Source of the DNA: Minwuiaceae bacterium
GTDB taxonomy: Bacteria; Pseudomonadota; Alphaproteobacteria; Minwuiales; Minwuiaceae
NCBI GenBank assembly: GCA_028278525.1
Contig: JANQEE010000049.1
Coordinates: 186,001 to 250,000 of the forward strand
Direction of reading: 5' to 3'
Length of the DNA: 64,000 nucleotides
Shown here: positions 1 through 10,520 of the stretch, piece after piece
Layout: every line of letters starts with the position of its first letter
Position numbering within the stretch: the first letter of the stretch is position 1
Notes under the pieces: model-generated
Database searches by the model: none
What the model saw: only the letters and a program-made list of their open reading frames with translations
What the model was told of the DNA's origin: nothing
Program-made: the position numbers and the translations under genes

Positions 1-290
1 ATGCCTGTCGCCGGCTGGCCGAGGAGGTCGAGGCCGGCAAGCGTCGCGCGTCGGAGATCGACGCGACGCTTTTCGCGAGTTACCTCCAGACGGCGGATAT
101 TCCCGATCCGGACCTCCTGATCAGGACCAGCGGAGAACAGAGGCTGAGCAACTTCCTGCTCTGGCAATCGGCTTATTCGGAACTGGTTTTCGTCAACACG
201 CTTTGGCCGGATTTCGGTAGAAAGAGCCTTGAAGACGCAATCGATGAGTTTCATCGCCGCGACCGTCGATATGGCGCCACCGAAGGCTGA
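1..290 (+). CDS. uppS: Undecaprenyl diphosphate synthase, C-terminal part
   Basis: Only the last roughly 95 codons are present; the 5' end lies outside the window. The reading frame starting at base 3 contains the cis-prenyltransferase signature [20 protein letters not shown], which carries the Arg/Ser residues that bind isopentenyl diphosphate, followed by [12 protein letters not shown] and the family ending WPDF. The enzyme makes the C55 lipid carrier for peptidoglycan and O-polysaccharide. The stop at 288-290 lies inside the 5' end of cdsA, so the two genes overlap and are probably translationally coupled. Identification is secure from sequence and from the uppS-cdsA-dxr order. Confidence 0.95.
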   Translation, partial: ACRRLAEEVEAGKRRASEIDATLFASYLQTADIPDPDLLIRTSGEQRLSNFLLWQSAYSELVFVNTLWPDFGRKSLEDAIDEFHRRDRRYGATEG

Positions 291-1086
291 CGGCGGCGAC
301 ACTCTTGGTCGCCGGGTCCTGTCCGCGGCGGTCTTGGCGCCCCTGGCGTTGGCCGCGGTCTGGTTCGGCGGTTTGGCGTTTCTGGCACTCATCCTTTTGG
401 CGGCAGTCCTTCTCGCCTGGGAATGGAACGGCATGTCTGGCGGCGGCGTCTGGACCCTGGCGGTGCACGGCATCGCCGCGGTGGCGGCCGTGGCGCTGAT
501 CTATTGGGGGCTGGCCGGCTGGTCGCTGTTGGCCGTTGCCGGCGGCGCCGTTGCCGCCGGTATCGTCGGGCTGGTGACGCGATCCGGTCCGGCTTGGCCG
601 TCGCTTGGCGTCGTCTACCTGACCCTGCCCTGCATTGCCCTGGTCTGGCTGCGCGCGGACCCGGCGATTGGCCGGGAGACGATTCTGTGGTTGTTGGCGG
701 TGGTTTGGGCGACCGATATCGGCGCCTATTTCGCCGGCCGCGGCATCGGCGGGCCCAAGCTCGCGCCGCGCTTCAGTCCCAACAAGACCTGGTCCGGCCT
801 GCTCGGCGGCGCCATGGCCGCGGGGCTGGCCTCCGCCGTGGTTGCCTCTGTCGCCGGGCTCGGCGGGGTCCTCGCGCTCGCCCTGGTCGGCGCCATTCTC
901 GCGGTCGTGTCGCAGGTTGGTGATTTGACGGAATCCGGTTTCAAACGGCACTTTGGCGTCAAGGATTCGAGCCACCTGATCCCCGGCCATGGCGGCGTGA
1001 TGGACCGTGTCGACGGGTTGCTGTTTGCCGTTCCAATCTATGCATTGATCGTTTTCGTCGCGGGAGGAACCACTGCATGGTCATGA
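244..1086 (+). CDS. cdsA: Phosphatidate cytidylyltransferase
   Basis: CDP-diacylglycerol synthase, an inner-membrane enzyme that activates phosphatidic acid with CTP for phospholipid synthesis. The protein is almost entirely hydrophobic helices. Its C-terminal third has the CdsA signature region: [12 protein letters not shown], then [20 protein letters not shown] and [11 protein letters not shown]. The start is uncertain. ATG 244 gives 280 residues and ATG 271 gives 271; neither has a clear ribosome-binding site, as expected if translation is coupled to uppS, which ends at 290. A TTG at 229 is unlikely. The last 10 bases overlap dxr. Confidence 0.93.
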   Translation: MSFIAATVDMAPPKADGGDTLGRRVLSAAVLAPLALAAVWFGGLAFLALILLAAVLLAWEWNGMSGGGVWTLAVHGIAAVAAVALIYWGLAGWSLLAVAGGAVAAGIVGLVTRSGPAWPSLGVVYLTLPCIALVWLRADPAIGRETILWLLAVVWATDIGAYFAGRGIGGPKLAPRFSPNKTWSGLLGGAMAAGLASAVVASVAGLGGVLALALVGAILAVVSQVGDLTESGFKRHFGVKDSSHLIPGHGGVMDRVDGLLFAVPIYALIVFVAGGTTAWS

Positions 1087-2297
1087 GCATGCCGACACCT
1101 CAGCCGGTGGCTGATGCCTCCGTTCCCCTGGTTCCCCTGTCGGACGGCGGGCCGCGGCGGGTTACCATTCTGGGTTCCACCGGCTCGGTCGGCTGCAACA
1201 CCATAGACCTGATCCAGCGCCAGCCGGATGCTTTCACCGTGGAGGCGTTGACGGCTTATGGCAACGTCTCGGCGCTTGCCGAGCAGGCCCGCCAGACCGG
1301 GGCCAAGCTTGCGGTCATCGGCGATCCGGCGCTCTATGACGACCTTAAAGAGGCGCTGGCCGGCTCCGACGTGGAAGCCGCGGCCGGGCCGGGCGCGTTG
1401 GTCGAGGCGGCGGCCCGTCCGTCCGACCGCGTGGTGGCGGCAATCGTCGGCGCCGCGGGGCTGGAGCCGACATTGGCCGCGGTGCGCCGGGGCGCGGTGG
1501 TCGCGCTCGCCAACAAGGAATGCCTGGTTTGCGCCGGCGAACTGATGACCAAGGAAGTCGCCGACCATGGCGCCACGCTGCTGCCGGTGGATTCCGAGCA
1601 CAACGCGATCTTTCAGGTCTTCGATTTCGACCGCGCTGACGCCGTGGAGCGGATCATTCTGACGGCGTCCGGCGGCCCGTTCCGTACCTTCGACCTGGAG
1701 GCGATGGCGACCGTCACCCGGGAACAGGCGGTAGCCCACCCCAATTGGGACATGGGCGCCAAGATCTCGGTCGATTCCGCGACCATGATGAACAAGGGCC
1801 TCGAGTTGATCGAGGCCTATCATCTGTTCCCCGTCCCGGCGGAGCGGATCGAGATCCTGGTCCATCCGCAATCGGTGGTGCATTCCCTGGTCGGCTATGT
1901 CGACGGATCGGTGCTGGCGCAGCTCGGCAGTCCGGATATGCGCACCCCGATCGCCTATTCGCTCGGCTGGCCGGACCGCGTGGCCGCGCCGGCGCCCCGG
2001 CTGGACCTCGCATCGCTTGGCCAGTTGACCTTCTATGCTCCTGATTCCGAACGATTTCCGGCGCTCCGGCTGGCGCGCCAAAGCTTGCAAAGCGGAGGCT
2101 CGACCCCTACTATCCTCAACGCGGCGAACGAGGTCGCCGTGGGTGGCTTCCTGCAAAGCCGGATCGGCTTTCTGGATATCGCCCGGATCGTGGAAGCCAC
2201 CTTGGATCGGGTCCCGAACCGGGCGTTTACGACACTCGACGACATGCGCGGCGTGGATGCCGAAGCGCGGCGCGTTGCCGAGACCTACTTGAACTGA
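1077..2297 (+). CDS. dxr: 1-deoxy-D-xylulose 5-phosphate reductoisomerase
   Basis: Second enzyme of the MEP isoprenoid pathway; converts DXP to MEP with NADPH and a divalent metal. Visible motifs in order: Rossmann segment ILGSTGSVGCNTIDLI near residue 25; ANKECLVCAG; metal and substrate region LPVDSEHNAIFQ; TASGGPFR; SVDSATMMNKGLELIEA; and HPQSVVHSLVGYVDGS. The length of 406 residues is normal. ATG 1077 has GGAGG about 10 bases upstream and overlaps cdsA; ATG 1083 or 1089 are possible later starts. It supplies precursors for the undecaprenyl chain made by UppS, encoded two genes upstream. Confidence 0.96.
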   Translation: MVMSMPTPQPVADASVPLVPLSDGGPRRVTILGSTGSVGCNTIDLIQRQPDAFTVEALTAYGNVSALAEQARQTGAKLAVIGDPALYDDLKEALAGSDVEAAAGPGALVEAAARPSDRVVAAIVGAAGLEPTLAAVRRGAVVALANKECLVCAGELMTKEVADHGATLLPVDSEHNAIFQVFDFDRADAVERIILTASGGPFRTFDLEAMATVTREQAVAHPNWDMGAKISVDSATMMNKGLELIEAYHLFPVPAERIEILVHPQSVVHSLVGYVDGSVLAQLGSPDMRTPIAYSLGWPDRVAAPAPRLDLASLGQLTFYAPDSERFPALRLARQSLQSGGSTPTILNAANEVAVGGFLQSRIGFLDIARIVEATLDRVPNRAFTTLDDMRGVDAEARRVAETYLN

Positions 2298-2312
2298 CGG
2301 CGCGGGATTTTC

Positions 2313-3449
2313 ATGGAATTTGTTAATACCGTAGCGATTTACGGCGCGACCTTCCTGGCGGTCCTGACCGTGCTCGTCTTCGTGCACGAGATGGGCCACT
2401 ACCTGGTGGCGCGCTTGTGCGGGGTAAGGGTCGACGTCTTCTCGATCGGTTTCGGGCGGGAAATCTTCGGTTGGAACGACCGTGCCGGGACGCGCTGGAA
2501 AGTCGGCTGGATGCCGCTCGGCGGCTACGTCAAGTTCTTCGGCGATGCCAACGCGGCCAGCGCACCGGATCAGGAACTGGAACAGCAACTGACCGAGGAA
2601 GAACGAAGCGTCTGCTTCCAGTTCAAGCCGCTGGGCCATCGGACCGCCGTGGTCGCAGCCGGGCCGATTGCCAATTTCCTGTTCGCCATCCTGATCTTCG
2701 CCGCGATGTTCGTCATCGTCGGCCAGCCTTACACCCCGGCGGTCATCAGTTTCGTGGACGAGGACAGCGCCGCGGCGGAAGCCGGCTTTGTGGTCGGTGA
2801 TCGGGTCGTCGAAATCAACGAGCAACCGATCGAGCGGTTCGAAGAGATTCAGGCGATGGTCCGCCTCGGTCTCGGCCGCAGTCTGGAAGTGAAGGTGGAA
2901 CGCGACGGCGCGGTCGTGCCGCTGTCCGTGACTCCCAGGATCGTCGAGATCACGGACCAGTTCGGCAACATCCACCGGGTCGGCCGGCTCGGCATCGGCG
3001 TGCCGGAGCGGGCATTTGCGCGTCACGGGCCGGTGGAAGCGCTGTGGCAGGGCGCCAAGCAGACCCTGTTCGTGACGACCTCGACCCTCGATGCGCTCGG
3101 CCAGATGTTCGCGGGCGACCGGTCGGTCGACGAATTGCGCGGCCCGCTCGGCATTGCGCAGATGTCGGGACAGGCGGCGTCCATCGGCGTGGACGCCATC
3201 ATCCAGTTCGCGGCATTCCTGTCGATCAGTCTCGGGCTTATCAACCTGTTTCCCATTCCCATGCTGGATGGCGGTCATTTGTTGTTTTATGCGTTCGAGG
3301 CGGTGCGCGGAAAACCGTTGGGAGAGCGGTCGCAGGAATATGGCTTCCGCATCGGTCTCGCGCTGGTGGTGACCTTGATGCTTTTTGTTACGTGGAACGA
3401 TCTTAAGAATCTGCCGATGGTCGCTGACATGATCGGCTTGTTTTCATAA
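2313..3449 (+). CDS. rseP: RIP metalloprotease RseP
   Basis: Site-2 intramembrane zinc protease of the inner membrane that releases an extracytoplasmic sigma factor by cutting its anti-sigma factor. The zinc motif HEMGH is at residues 25-29 in the first membrane helix. A PDZ domain spans about residues 130-205. The third metal ligand lies in the C-terminal motif NLFPIPMLDGGH near residue 320. At 378 residues it carries one PDZ domain, where the E. coli protein (about 450 residues) has two. It lies 15 bases after dxr and is followed by bamA, the standard alphaproteobacterial arrangement. Confidence 0.95.
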   Translation: MEFVNTVAIYGATFLAVLTVLVFVHEMGHYLVARLCGVRVDVFSIGFGREIFGWNDRAGTRWKVGWMPLGGYVKFFGDANAASAPDQELEQQLTEEERSVCFQFKPLGHRTAVVAAGPIANFLFAILIFAAMFVIVGQPYTPAVISFVDEDSAAAEAGFVVGDRVVEINEQPIERFEEIQAMVRLGLGRSLEVKVERDGAVVPLSVTPRIVEITDQFGNIHRVGRLGIGVPERAFARHGPVEALWQGAKQTLFVTTSTLDALGQMFAGDRSVDELRGPLGIAQMSGQAASIGVDAIIQFAAFLSISLGLINLFPIPMLDGGHLLFYAFEAVRGKPLGERSQEYGFRIGLALVVTLMLFVTWNDLKNLPMVADMIGLFS

Positions 3450-3451
3450 AA

Positions 3452-3467
3452 AGCCGGCGCGCCGGCT
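3452..3467. other. Perfect 16-bp palindrome between rseP and bamA
   Basis: The self-complementary sequence AGCCGGCGCGCCGGCT begins three bases after the rseP stop codon. It has no U-tract, so it is a poor intrinsic terminator. It could be an mRNA-stabilising stem or a protein-binding site. The whole intergenic gap to bamA is 45 bases. Confidence 0.35.
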
Positions 3468-3494
3468 AAGATCTAAACAGGGTGGACGTCAGGA

Positions 3495-5804
3495 GTGTCT
3501 CGGACGCTACGCCGAATATGGGCGGTTTGTGCCGTCGCGTCGATTATGGCGTTTGGGACCTTCGCAGTGCCGCAGGTCGGGCTGGGCGTCCAAACAGCCA
3601 GCGCCCAGAGCGTTGCGTCGATCGCTGAGGTTCTCGTCGAAGGCAATCAACGGATCGAGGCGGACACCGTCCGCTCCTACATGACGGTGCGCGCCGGCGA
3701 TCCGTTCGACGCCGCGGAGATCGATAAGTCGTTAAAGGCGCTGTTCGCCACCGGCCTGTTCGCCGATGTCACCATTCGGCGCCAGGGCACCTCCCTGGTC
3801 GTCAGCGTGGTCGAAAACCCGATCATCAACCGCCTGGCGTTCGAAGGGAACCGCAAGATTTCGGACGATACCCTGGACTCGGAAGTCCAGCTTCGGCCGC
3901 GCGTGGTCTACACCCGCGCGCGGGTACAGTCGGACGTGCAGCGGATCATCGAGATTTACCGCCGCAGCGGGCGGTTCGCGGCGACGGTCGAACCGAAAGT
4001 GATCCAGCTTCCCCAGAACCGCGTCGACCTGGTGTTCGAGATCAACGAGGGCGAGGTGACGGAGATCCGCAAGATCCGGTTCATCGGCAACCGCGCGTTC
4101 TCCGACAGCCGGTTGCGGCGCGAGACCTCGACCAAGGAAGCCGTCTGGTACCGTTTCCTCACCGTCGACGATACCTACGATCCCGACCGCCTGACACTGG
4201 ATCGCGAGTTGTTGCGGAAGTTCTATCTGTCGAACGGCTACGCCGATTTCCGCGTTGTCTCGGCGGTGGCGGAACTGACCCCCAACCGGGAAGAGTTTTT
4301 CGTCACTTTCACTTTGGACGAGGGCGAGGTTTATACGTTCGGCGAGATCGATTTGGAGACGGAGTTAAAGGACCTCGACCCCGATCAATTGCGGCGTCTG
4401 CTCCAGATGAACACGGGCGATACCTACAACGCCGATCTGGTCGAGAACACGATCGAGGACCTGACCTTCGAGCTTGGCCGTCTCGGTTACGCCTTCGTCG
4501 ATATCCGCCCGCGCGTCGACCGCGACCGCGATAACAACATCATCGACCTGACCTTCGAGATTAACGAGGGGCCGCGCGTCTATGTCGAACGGATCGATAT
4601 CGTCGGCAATGTGCGCACCCTCGACAAGGTCGTGCGGCGGGAATTCCGGTTGGTCGAGGGAGATGCCTTCAATACCGCCAAGCTGCGCCGGTCGCGGTCG
4701 AGGATCCGTGGGCTGGCGTTCTTCGAACGGGTCGAAATAACCAACGAGCAAGGCAGCGCGCCGGACAAAACCGTCATCAAGGTGGAGGTCGCGGAAAAGC
4801 CGACCGGCGAGTTGAGCCTGGGTGCAGGCTTCTCGACGACGGAAACGATCATCGGCGACGTAGCGATCCGCGAACGCAACCTGCTTGGCCGCGGCCAGGA
4901 TCTGCGCCTGGCTTTCAGCCTGTCCGCGGTGCGCCGCCAGATCGACTTAAGCTTTACCGAACCGTATTTCCTGGATAAGCCGATCTCCGCTGGTGTCGAC
5001 GTGTTCAACACGTCGACGGATCTTCAGGACCGGTCGTCGTTCGACCGTGACTCCACCGGCGGGTCGCTTCGCATGGGTTTCGATATTACAGAGCGGCTGC
5101 GCCAGACCCTCAACTACACCTTCCGCCGGGACAACATCAGCGACGTCGACGAAGACGCGTCGCGCTTCATTCGCGATCAGGAAGGCTCGACAACCTCTTC
5201 GTCCGTTGGCTACCGCCTGCGCTACGACCGCCGCGATGACCCGATCGAGCCGACCAGCGGCTTCGTCGTAACCCTGAACCAGGATTTCGCCGGCATCGGC
5301 GGCAGCGTCCGCAACATCCGGTCGACGCTGAAATATGCCCATTATTTCGAACTGTTCGACAAGGTGGTCGCCAGCATCGCCCTGAACGAAGGGTATGTGC
5401 TTGGCCTCGGCCAGGACGTTGAGATCAATCAGCGGTTCTTTCTCGGCGGCGATTCCTTTCGTGGATTCGAAAGCGGCGGTGTCGGTCCGCGCGATGTGAC
5501 GACCGACGACTCCCTGGGCGGCAATCTGTTCTATGTCGGCACGGCGGAACTCCAATTTCCCCTGGGTCTGCCGGAGGAGTTTGGTATTCTTGGCCGAATT
5601 TTTACGGAAGCCGGCAGCCTGGTGGACGTGGACGAGGAGGGGCCCGAAGTGTTCGACGAGGGCAGTGTCCGCGTATCCAGCGGCGTGGGCTTGTCCTGGC
5701 GTTCGCCGTTCGGGCCGATCCGGCTGGATCTGGCCCAACCCTGGCTCAAGGAAGACGAAGATGAGATCGAGATCTTCCGATTCAGTTTTGGAACGAGGTT
5801 CTAG
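3495..5804 (+). CDS. bamA: Outer membrane protein assembly factor BamA
   Basis: Central subunit of the BAM machine that folds beta-barrels into the outer membrane. The GTG start at 3495 is chosen because the next in-frame ATG (3549) would remove the basic start of the signal peptide; cleavage is expected after QTASAQS, about residue 39. Residues 40-400 hold POTRA repeats, visible as recurring EGN, GNRAFSD and VGNVRTLDKVVRREF segments. Residues 430-769 are the 16-strand barrel, containing the conserved FRGFES loop motif (usually VRGF) and ending in a C-terminal Phe, the outer-membrane sorting signal. The length of 769 is typical. Confidence 0.96.
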   Translation: MSRTLRRIWAVCAVASIMAFGTFAVPQVGLGVQTASAQSVASIAEVLVEGNQRIEADTVRSYMTVRAGDPFDAAEIDKSLKALFATGLFADVTIRRQGTSLVVSVVENPIINRLAFEGNRKISDDTLDSEVQLRPRVVYTRARVQSDVQRIIEIYRRSGRFAATVEPKVIQLPQNRVDLVFEINEGEVTEIRKIRFIGNRAFSDSRLRRETSTKEAVWYRFLTVDDTYDPDRLTLDRELLRKFYLSNGYADFRVVSAVAELTPNREEFFVTFTLDEGEVYTFGEIDLETELKDLDPDQLRRLLQMNTGDTYNADLVENTIEDLTFELGRLGYAFVDIRPRVDRDRDNNIIDLTFEINEGPRVYVERIDIVGNVRTLDKVVRREFRLVEGDAFNTAKLRRSRSRIRGLAFFERVEITNEQGSAPDKTVIKVEVAEKPTGELSLGAGFSTTETIIGDVAIRERNLLGRGQDLRLAFSLSAVRRQIDLSFTEPYFLDKPISAGVDVFNTSTDLQDRSSFDRDSTGGSLRMGFDITERLRQTLNYTFRRDNISDVDEDASRFIRDQEGSTTSSSVGYRLRYDRRDDPIEPTSGFVVTLNQDFAGIGGSVRNIRSTLKYAHYFELFDKVVASIALNEGYVLGLGQDVEINQRFFLGGDSFRGFESGGVGPRDVTTDDSLGGNLFYVGTAELQFPLGLPEEFGILGRIFTEAGSLVDVDEEGPEVFDEGSVRVSSGVGLSWRSPFGPIRLDLAQPWLKEDEDEIEIFRFSFGTRF

Positions 5805-5807
5805 GTC

Positions 5808-6380
5808 ATGATGCAAGTGGCAACCCGAAGTCTTGCGGCGCTGGCTTTCGCCCTGCTGTGGATTTCCATCGTGCAATCCGGCGCGCAGGCGCAGCAGTTG
5901 CGGCCGACCGTGATTGCCGTGATCGACATGAAGCGGATCGCCCAGGCCTCGGAAGCGACCAAAGATATACGTGCCCAATCGGAGCAGTTCAAAGAGCAGT
6001 TGATCGCCGAGGCCGGGCAGGCGGAAGAACAGCTTCGCGCCGAGGGCGAGGAGCTTAAGCGGCAGCGCGCCATCCTGTCGCCGGAGGCGTTCGCGGAGAA
6101 GCGTCGGGAGTTCGACCGTAAAGCGTCGGACACGCAGCGCTATCTGGTAGACCGGGAGCGGGGATTGAAGCAGTCCTTCGATGCGGCGAGGGCCCAGGTA
6201 TTTCGCGAAATTATCAAGATCGTGTCCGAACTGAGCCAGTCGAAGGGCTACACGATGGTCGTGCGGCGATCACAGGTGGAGTTCTTCACGCCCGACACCA
6301 TGGAAATTACGGACGATGTCATCGCCGTGCTCAACCAGCGGATTCCGAGCTTCAAGGTGGCCACGCCTGGCAGTCAGTAA
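5808..6380 (+). CDS. skp: Periplasmic chaperone Skp/OmpH family
   Basis: 190-residue secreted protein with a signal peptide (residues 1 to about 26, ending AQAQQ). A long charged helical stretch predicted as coiled coil follows (QSEQFKEQLIAEAGQAEEQL and on), as in the tentacles of the trimeric Skp chaperone that holds unfolded outer membrane proteins for BamA. The early motif VIAVIDMKRIAQAS matches the OmpH beta-strand. ATG 5808 or 5811 could be the start; the gap to bamA is three bases, so the two are co-transcribed. In many alphaproteobacteria lpxD stands at this point; here it is missing. Confidence 0.88.
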   Translation: MMQVATRSLAALAFALLWISIVQSGAQAQQLRPTVIAVIDMKRIAQASEATKDIRAQSEQFKEQLIAEAGQAEEQLRAEGEELKRQRAILSPEAFAEKRREFDRKASDTQRYLVDRERGLKQSFDAARAQVFREIIKIVSELSQSKGYTMVVRRSQVEFFTPDTMEITDDVIAVLNQRIPSFKVATPGSQ

Positions 6381-6445
6381 GGGGCCTGGTATTGCCGTGG
6401 CCGACGGGGATGATCTTGGGAAGGCAGTCATGAGGGGAAGTGGCG

Positions 6446-6913
6446 ATGTCTGATCAGACGGCGGTCGAGCAGACCGGATCGGTCGATCTGGAACGCATTA
6501 TGCAGATGATCCCGCATCGCTATCCGCTGTTGCTGGTCGACAAGGTGGTGGACATCGTTGCCGACAAAAGCGCCGTCGGCATCAAGAACGTAACGATAAA
6601 CGAGCCGCAGTTTCAGGGCCATTTCCCGTCCCAGGCGGTCATGCCCGGGGTCTTTATTATCGAGAGCATGGCCCAGACCGCGGCCGTTCTCGTGGTCTAT
6701 ACGCTCGGTCCCGAATCGGAAGGCAAGCTGGTCTATTTCATGACCGTCGACAATGCCCGCTTCCGGCGGCCGGTCGTGCCGGGCGACGTGATGCACGTCC
6801 AGGTCTCGAAGGTGCGCAACCGCGGCGCGATCTGGAAGTTCCGCGGCGAGGTGATGGTCGAAGGTAAGCTGGCGGCCGAGGCTGATTTCTCGGCGATGAT
6901 CCGGGATACGTGA
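6446..6913 (+). CDS. fabZ: 3-hydroxyacyl-ACP dehydratase FabZ
   Basis: Hotdog-fold dehydratase of type II fatty acid synthesis. The catalytic His is in MIPHRYPLLLVDKV and the catalytic Glu region is HFPSQAVMPGVFIIESMAQ, both canonical. ATG 6446 is preferred over GTG 6440 because GAGGGGAAG lies at the right distance upstream. The protein has 155 residues. In other proteobacteria this gene sits between lpxD and lpxA; here it is flanked by skp and a glyoxalase gene, with no lpx gene on either side. Confidence 0.95.
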   Translation: MSDQTAVEQTGSVDLERIMQMIPHRYPLLLVDKVVDIVADKSAVGIKNVTINEPQFQGHFPSQAVMPGVFIIESMAQTAAVLVVYTLGPESEGKLVYFMTVDNARFRRPVVPGDVMHVQVSKVRNRGAIWKFRGEVMVEGKLAAEADFSAMIRDT

Positions 6914-6957
6914 TCGGTTCCGAAACCGGGACCGCAACAGACGAGGAGGCGATAAAA

Positions 6958-7371
6958 ATGGCTGACGCGAACGCCAACAAGGAATTCCGATTGCTGCACA
7001 CGATGCTCCGCGTGCGCGATCTGGACAAGTCTCTCGATTTCTACACCCGCCTTCTCGGCATGAAGCTGATGCGCAAGAAGGATTTCCCGACCGGCGAGTT
7101 CACGCTGGCGTTCGTCGGCTATGGTGAAGAAGAGAGTGATGCGGTGATCGAGCTCACTCACAATTGGGGGCAGGAAGAGCCCTATGAACTGGGCTCGGGT
7201 TTTGGCCATCTGGCCATCGGCGTGCCCGATATCTACGGCACCTGCGAACAGCTCGCGAGCGAGGGAGTCTCGATCCCGCGACCGCCGGGCCCGATGAAGC
7301 ACGGCGGCAGCGTCATCGCCTTTGTCGACGACCCCGACGGCTATAAGATCGAGCTGATCGAACGGTCCTAA
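6958..7371 (+). CDS. gloA: Lactoylglutathione lyase (glyoxalase I)
   Basis: Converts the methylglyoxal-glutathione hemithioacetal to S-lactoylglutathione. The 137-residue protein has two vicinal-oxygen-chelate repeats. The four metal ligands are visible: His in LLHTMLRVRDL, Glu in VIELTHNWG, His in GFGHLAIGVPD and Glu in GYKIELIER. The short, nickel-type bacterial form fits. ATG 6958 is chosen because GAGGAGG lies 9-15 bases upstream; an upstream GTG at 6910 would overlap fabZ and adds no conserved sequence. It occupies the position where lpxA would be expected. Confidence 0.94.
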   Translation: MADANANKEFRLLHTMLRVRDLDKSLDFYTRLLGMKLMRKKDFPTGEFTLAFVGYGEEESDAVIELTHNWGQEEPYELGSGFGHLAIGVPDIYGTCEQLASEGVSIPRPPGPMKHGGSVIAFVDDPDGYKIELIERS

Positions 7372-7386
7372 GCCTTGCCGGGCCTG

Positions 7387-7596
7387 TTACTGCCAGAAAC
7401 TCCATAACAGAACGGCGCTGACCGTCGTCGCGGTCAGCAGCCAGGCCAGCCAGGATTTGAAGCGCCGGCCGGCCGTCGGCCTGTTGTCGTTGGCCGGTTG
7501 TCCAAGGCGGAAGTAGCGCGCCTGGCGGCGGTCGTTCGGGCGGTGGCGCAGGCGGGTCTGGTTGCCGACGATCCGACCTGTTTTACGCACCGCCAC
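7387..7596 (-). CDS. Small membrane protein downstream of gltA, function unknown
   Basis: About 69 residues from a GTG at 7596 (an ATG at 7629 would give 80). The N-terminal two thirds is very basic (RKTGRIVGNQTRLRHRPNDRR), then comes the segment RLGQPANDNRP, then one membrane helix, SWLAWLLTATTVSAVLLW, close to the C-terminus. The GTG start lies upstream of the gltA stop (7604-7606) in another frame, so it could be translated by coupling to gltA. The bipartite basic-then-helix layout suggests a tail-anchored small protein. I do not recognise a family; it may be spurious. Confidence 0.45.
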   Translation of the reverse strand: MAVRKTGRIVGNQTRLRHRPNDRRQARYFRLGQPANDNRPTAGRRFKSWLAWLLTATTVSAVLLWSFWQ

Positions 7597-7603
7597 GCGG
7601 CCC

Positions 7604-8911
7604 TCAGCCGCGTTTCTCGATCGGGACATAGGGCCGTTCCGCGGGACCGGTATAAAGCTGGCGCGGCCGGCCGATCTTCTGGGAGGGATCGGCGATCATC
7701 TCGTTCCATTGCGCGACCCAGCCGACCGTGCGGGCCAGGGCGAACAGCACCGTGAACATTTCCGGTGGGAACCCGATCGCGCGCAGCACGATGCCGGAAT
7801 AGAAGTCGACGTTGGGATAGAGTTTCTTCTCGACGAAGTACTCGTCCTCCAGCGCGATTTTCTCCAGCTTCATCGCCAGTTCCAGCAACGGGTCGTCCTC
7901 GACCCCCAACTCGTTCAGAACCTCGTGGCAGGTCATCTGCATGACCCGGGCGCGCGGGTCGTAATTCTTGTAGACCCGGTGGCCGAAACCCATGACCCTG
8001 AACGAGTCCTGCGGGTCCTTGGCGCGTTTGATGTACTCGCCGACCCGGTCGACGGAGCCGATTTCCTCCAGCATCTTCAACACCGCCTCGTTGGCGCCGC
8101 CATGGGCGGGGCCCCACAGGCAGGCGATGCCGGCGGCGATACAAGCGAACGGGTTGGCGCCCGACGATCCGGCCAGCCGCACGGTCGACGTCGATGCGTT
8201 CTGCTCGTGATCGGCATGCAGGATGAAAATCCGGTCCATCGCCCGCTCGATCGTCGGGCTCAGCTCGTACTCCTCGGCCGGCACGCCATAGACCATGCGC
8301 ATGAAGTTGCCAGCGTAGGAGGACTTGTTGTCCGGATACATGAACGGCTGACCAACGGAGTATTTGTAGGCCATCGCCGCGATGGTCGGCATCTTAGCGA
8401 TCAGCCGGTAGGACGCCACCATGCGCTGGTGCGGATCGTTGATGTCCGTGCTGTCGTGGTAAAATGCGCTCAGCGCGCCGACCACGCCGACCATGATCGC
8501 CATCGGATGCGCGTCGCGGCGGAAGCCGCGGTAGAAGTTGACCATCTGCTCGTGGACCATCGTGTGATAGGTGACGGTCTTGACGAAGCTCTCCTTCTCG
8601 TCGACGGTCGGTAGCTCGCCGAACAGCAGCAGGTAACAGACTTCCATGAAGTCGCTGTGCTCGGCCAGGTGATCGATGGAGTAGCCGCGGTGCAGCAGAA
8701 CGCCCTCGTCGCCGTCGATATAGGTAATCTGGGACTCGCAACTCGCCGTCGCGGTAAACCCGGGATCGAACGTGAAATAGCCGGTTTCGCCGTAGAGTTT
8801 TCGAACGTCGATCACATTCGGCCCGACGGTTCCCCCCAGCAATGGAAGGTCGGTCGAGCCCTTGTTGCCATCGGTTATCTTGACACTACCGGTTGTTGAG
8901 GCATCGCCCAT
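7604..8911 (-). CDS. gltA: Citrate synthase
   Basis: Type II (hexameric, NADH-sensitive type) citrate synthase, 435 residues; condenses acetyl-CoA and oxaloacetate. Catalytic His and Asp regions are visible: [28 protein letters not shown], and [17 protein letters not shown] 8911 is taken as the start because GGAGGG is 8-13 bases upstream; the TTG at 8926 overlaps that ribosome-binding site. The gene is monocistronic or ends with the small ORF behind it, and has its own promoter. Its acetyl-CoA substrate comes from the pyruvate dehydrogenase operon at 53.6-58.7 kb. Confidence 0.96.
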   Translation of the reverse strand: MGDASTTGSVKITDGNKGSTDLPLLGGTVGPNVIDVRKLYGETGYFTFDPGFTATASCESQITYIDGDEGVLLHRGYSIDHLAEHSDFMEVCYLLLFGELPTVDEKESFVKTVTYHTMVHEQMVNFYRGFRRDAHPMAIMVGVVGALSAFYHDSTDINDPHQRMVASYRLIAKMPTIAAMAYKYSVGQPFMYPDNKSSYAGNFMRMVYGVPAEEYELSPTIERAMDRIFILHADHEQNASTSTVRLAGSSGANPFACIAAGIACLWGPAHGGANEAVLKMLEEIGSVDRVGEYIKRAKDPQDSFRVMGFGHRVYKNYDPRARVMQMTCHEVLNELGVEDDPLLELAMKLEKIALEDEYFVEKKLYPNVDFYSGIVLRAIGFPPEMFTVLFALARTVGWVAQWNEMIADPSQKIGRPRQLYTGPAERPYVPIEKRG

Positions 8912-8989
8912 CACAAAACCCTCCAAAATTTATTGCTGTATCCGCGGCAGGACGCCGGCACCCTTTGTCTCACGCCGGCTTGCATAAGT

Positions 8990-9020
8990 ATTATACCCGA
9001 TAGTCCAGGATCGTTCACAA
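8990..9020 (-). promoter_or_regulatory. Probable sigma-70 promoter of gltA
   Basis: On the minus strand a perfect -10 box TATAAT occupies 8990-8995. TTGTGA at 9015-9020 is 19 bases upstream; GTGAAC gives a 17-base spacing as an alternative -35. The distance to the gltA start is about 70 bases. Assigned by consensus match only. Confidence 0.55.
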
Positions 9021-9047
9021 CATCATGTGATCGGCGGATCATTTGTC

Positions 9048-10460
<1,413 letters not shown>

Positions 10461-10520
10461 ACGGTCTCGTCTGTTACGGTGACCGGCGATCGGACCTAAG
10501 ATCGCCGCAGGGAGGCGACT

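Noticed and set aside
1038-3278. A 746-codon open frame on the minus strand
   Set aside because: It is antisense to dxr and rseP, both certain genes. GC-rich codon bias keeps such frames open; the translation is rich in Arg, His and Asp and shows no domain.
5805-8926. Claim that the organism has no LPS
   Set aside because: Only the local cluster is visible and kdsA is present; the rest of the genome could hold the lpx genes.
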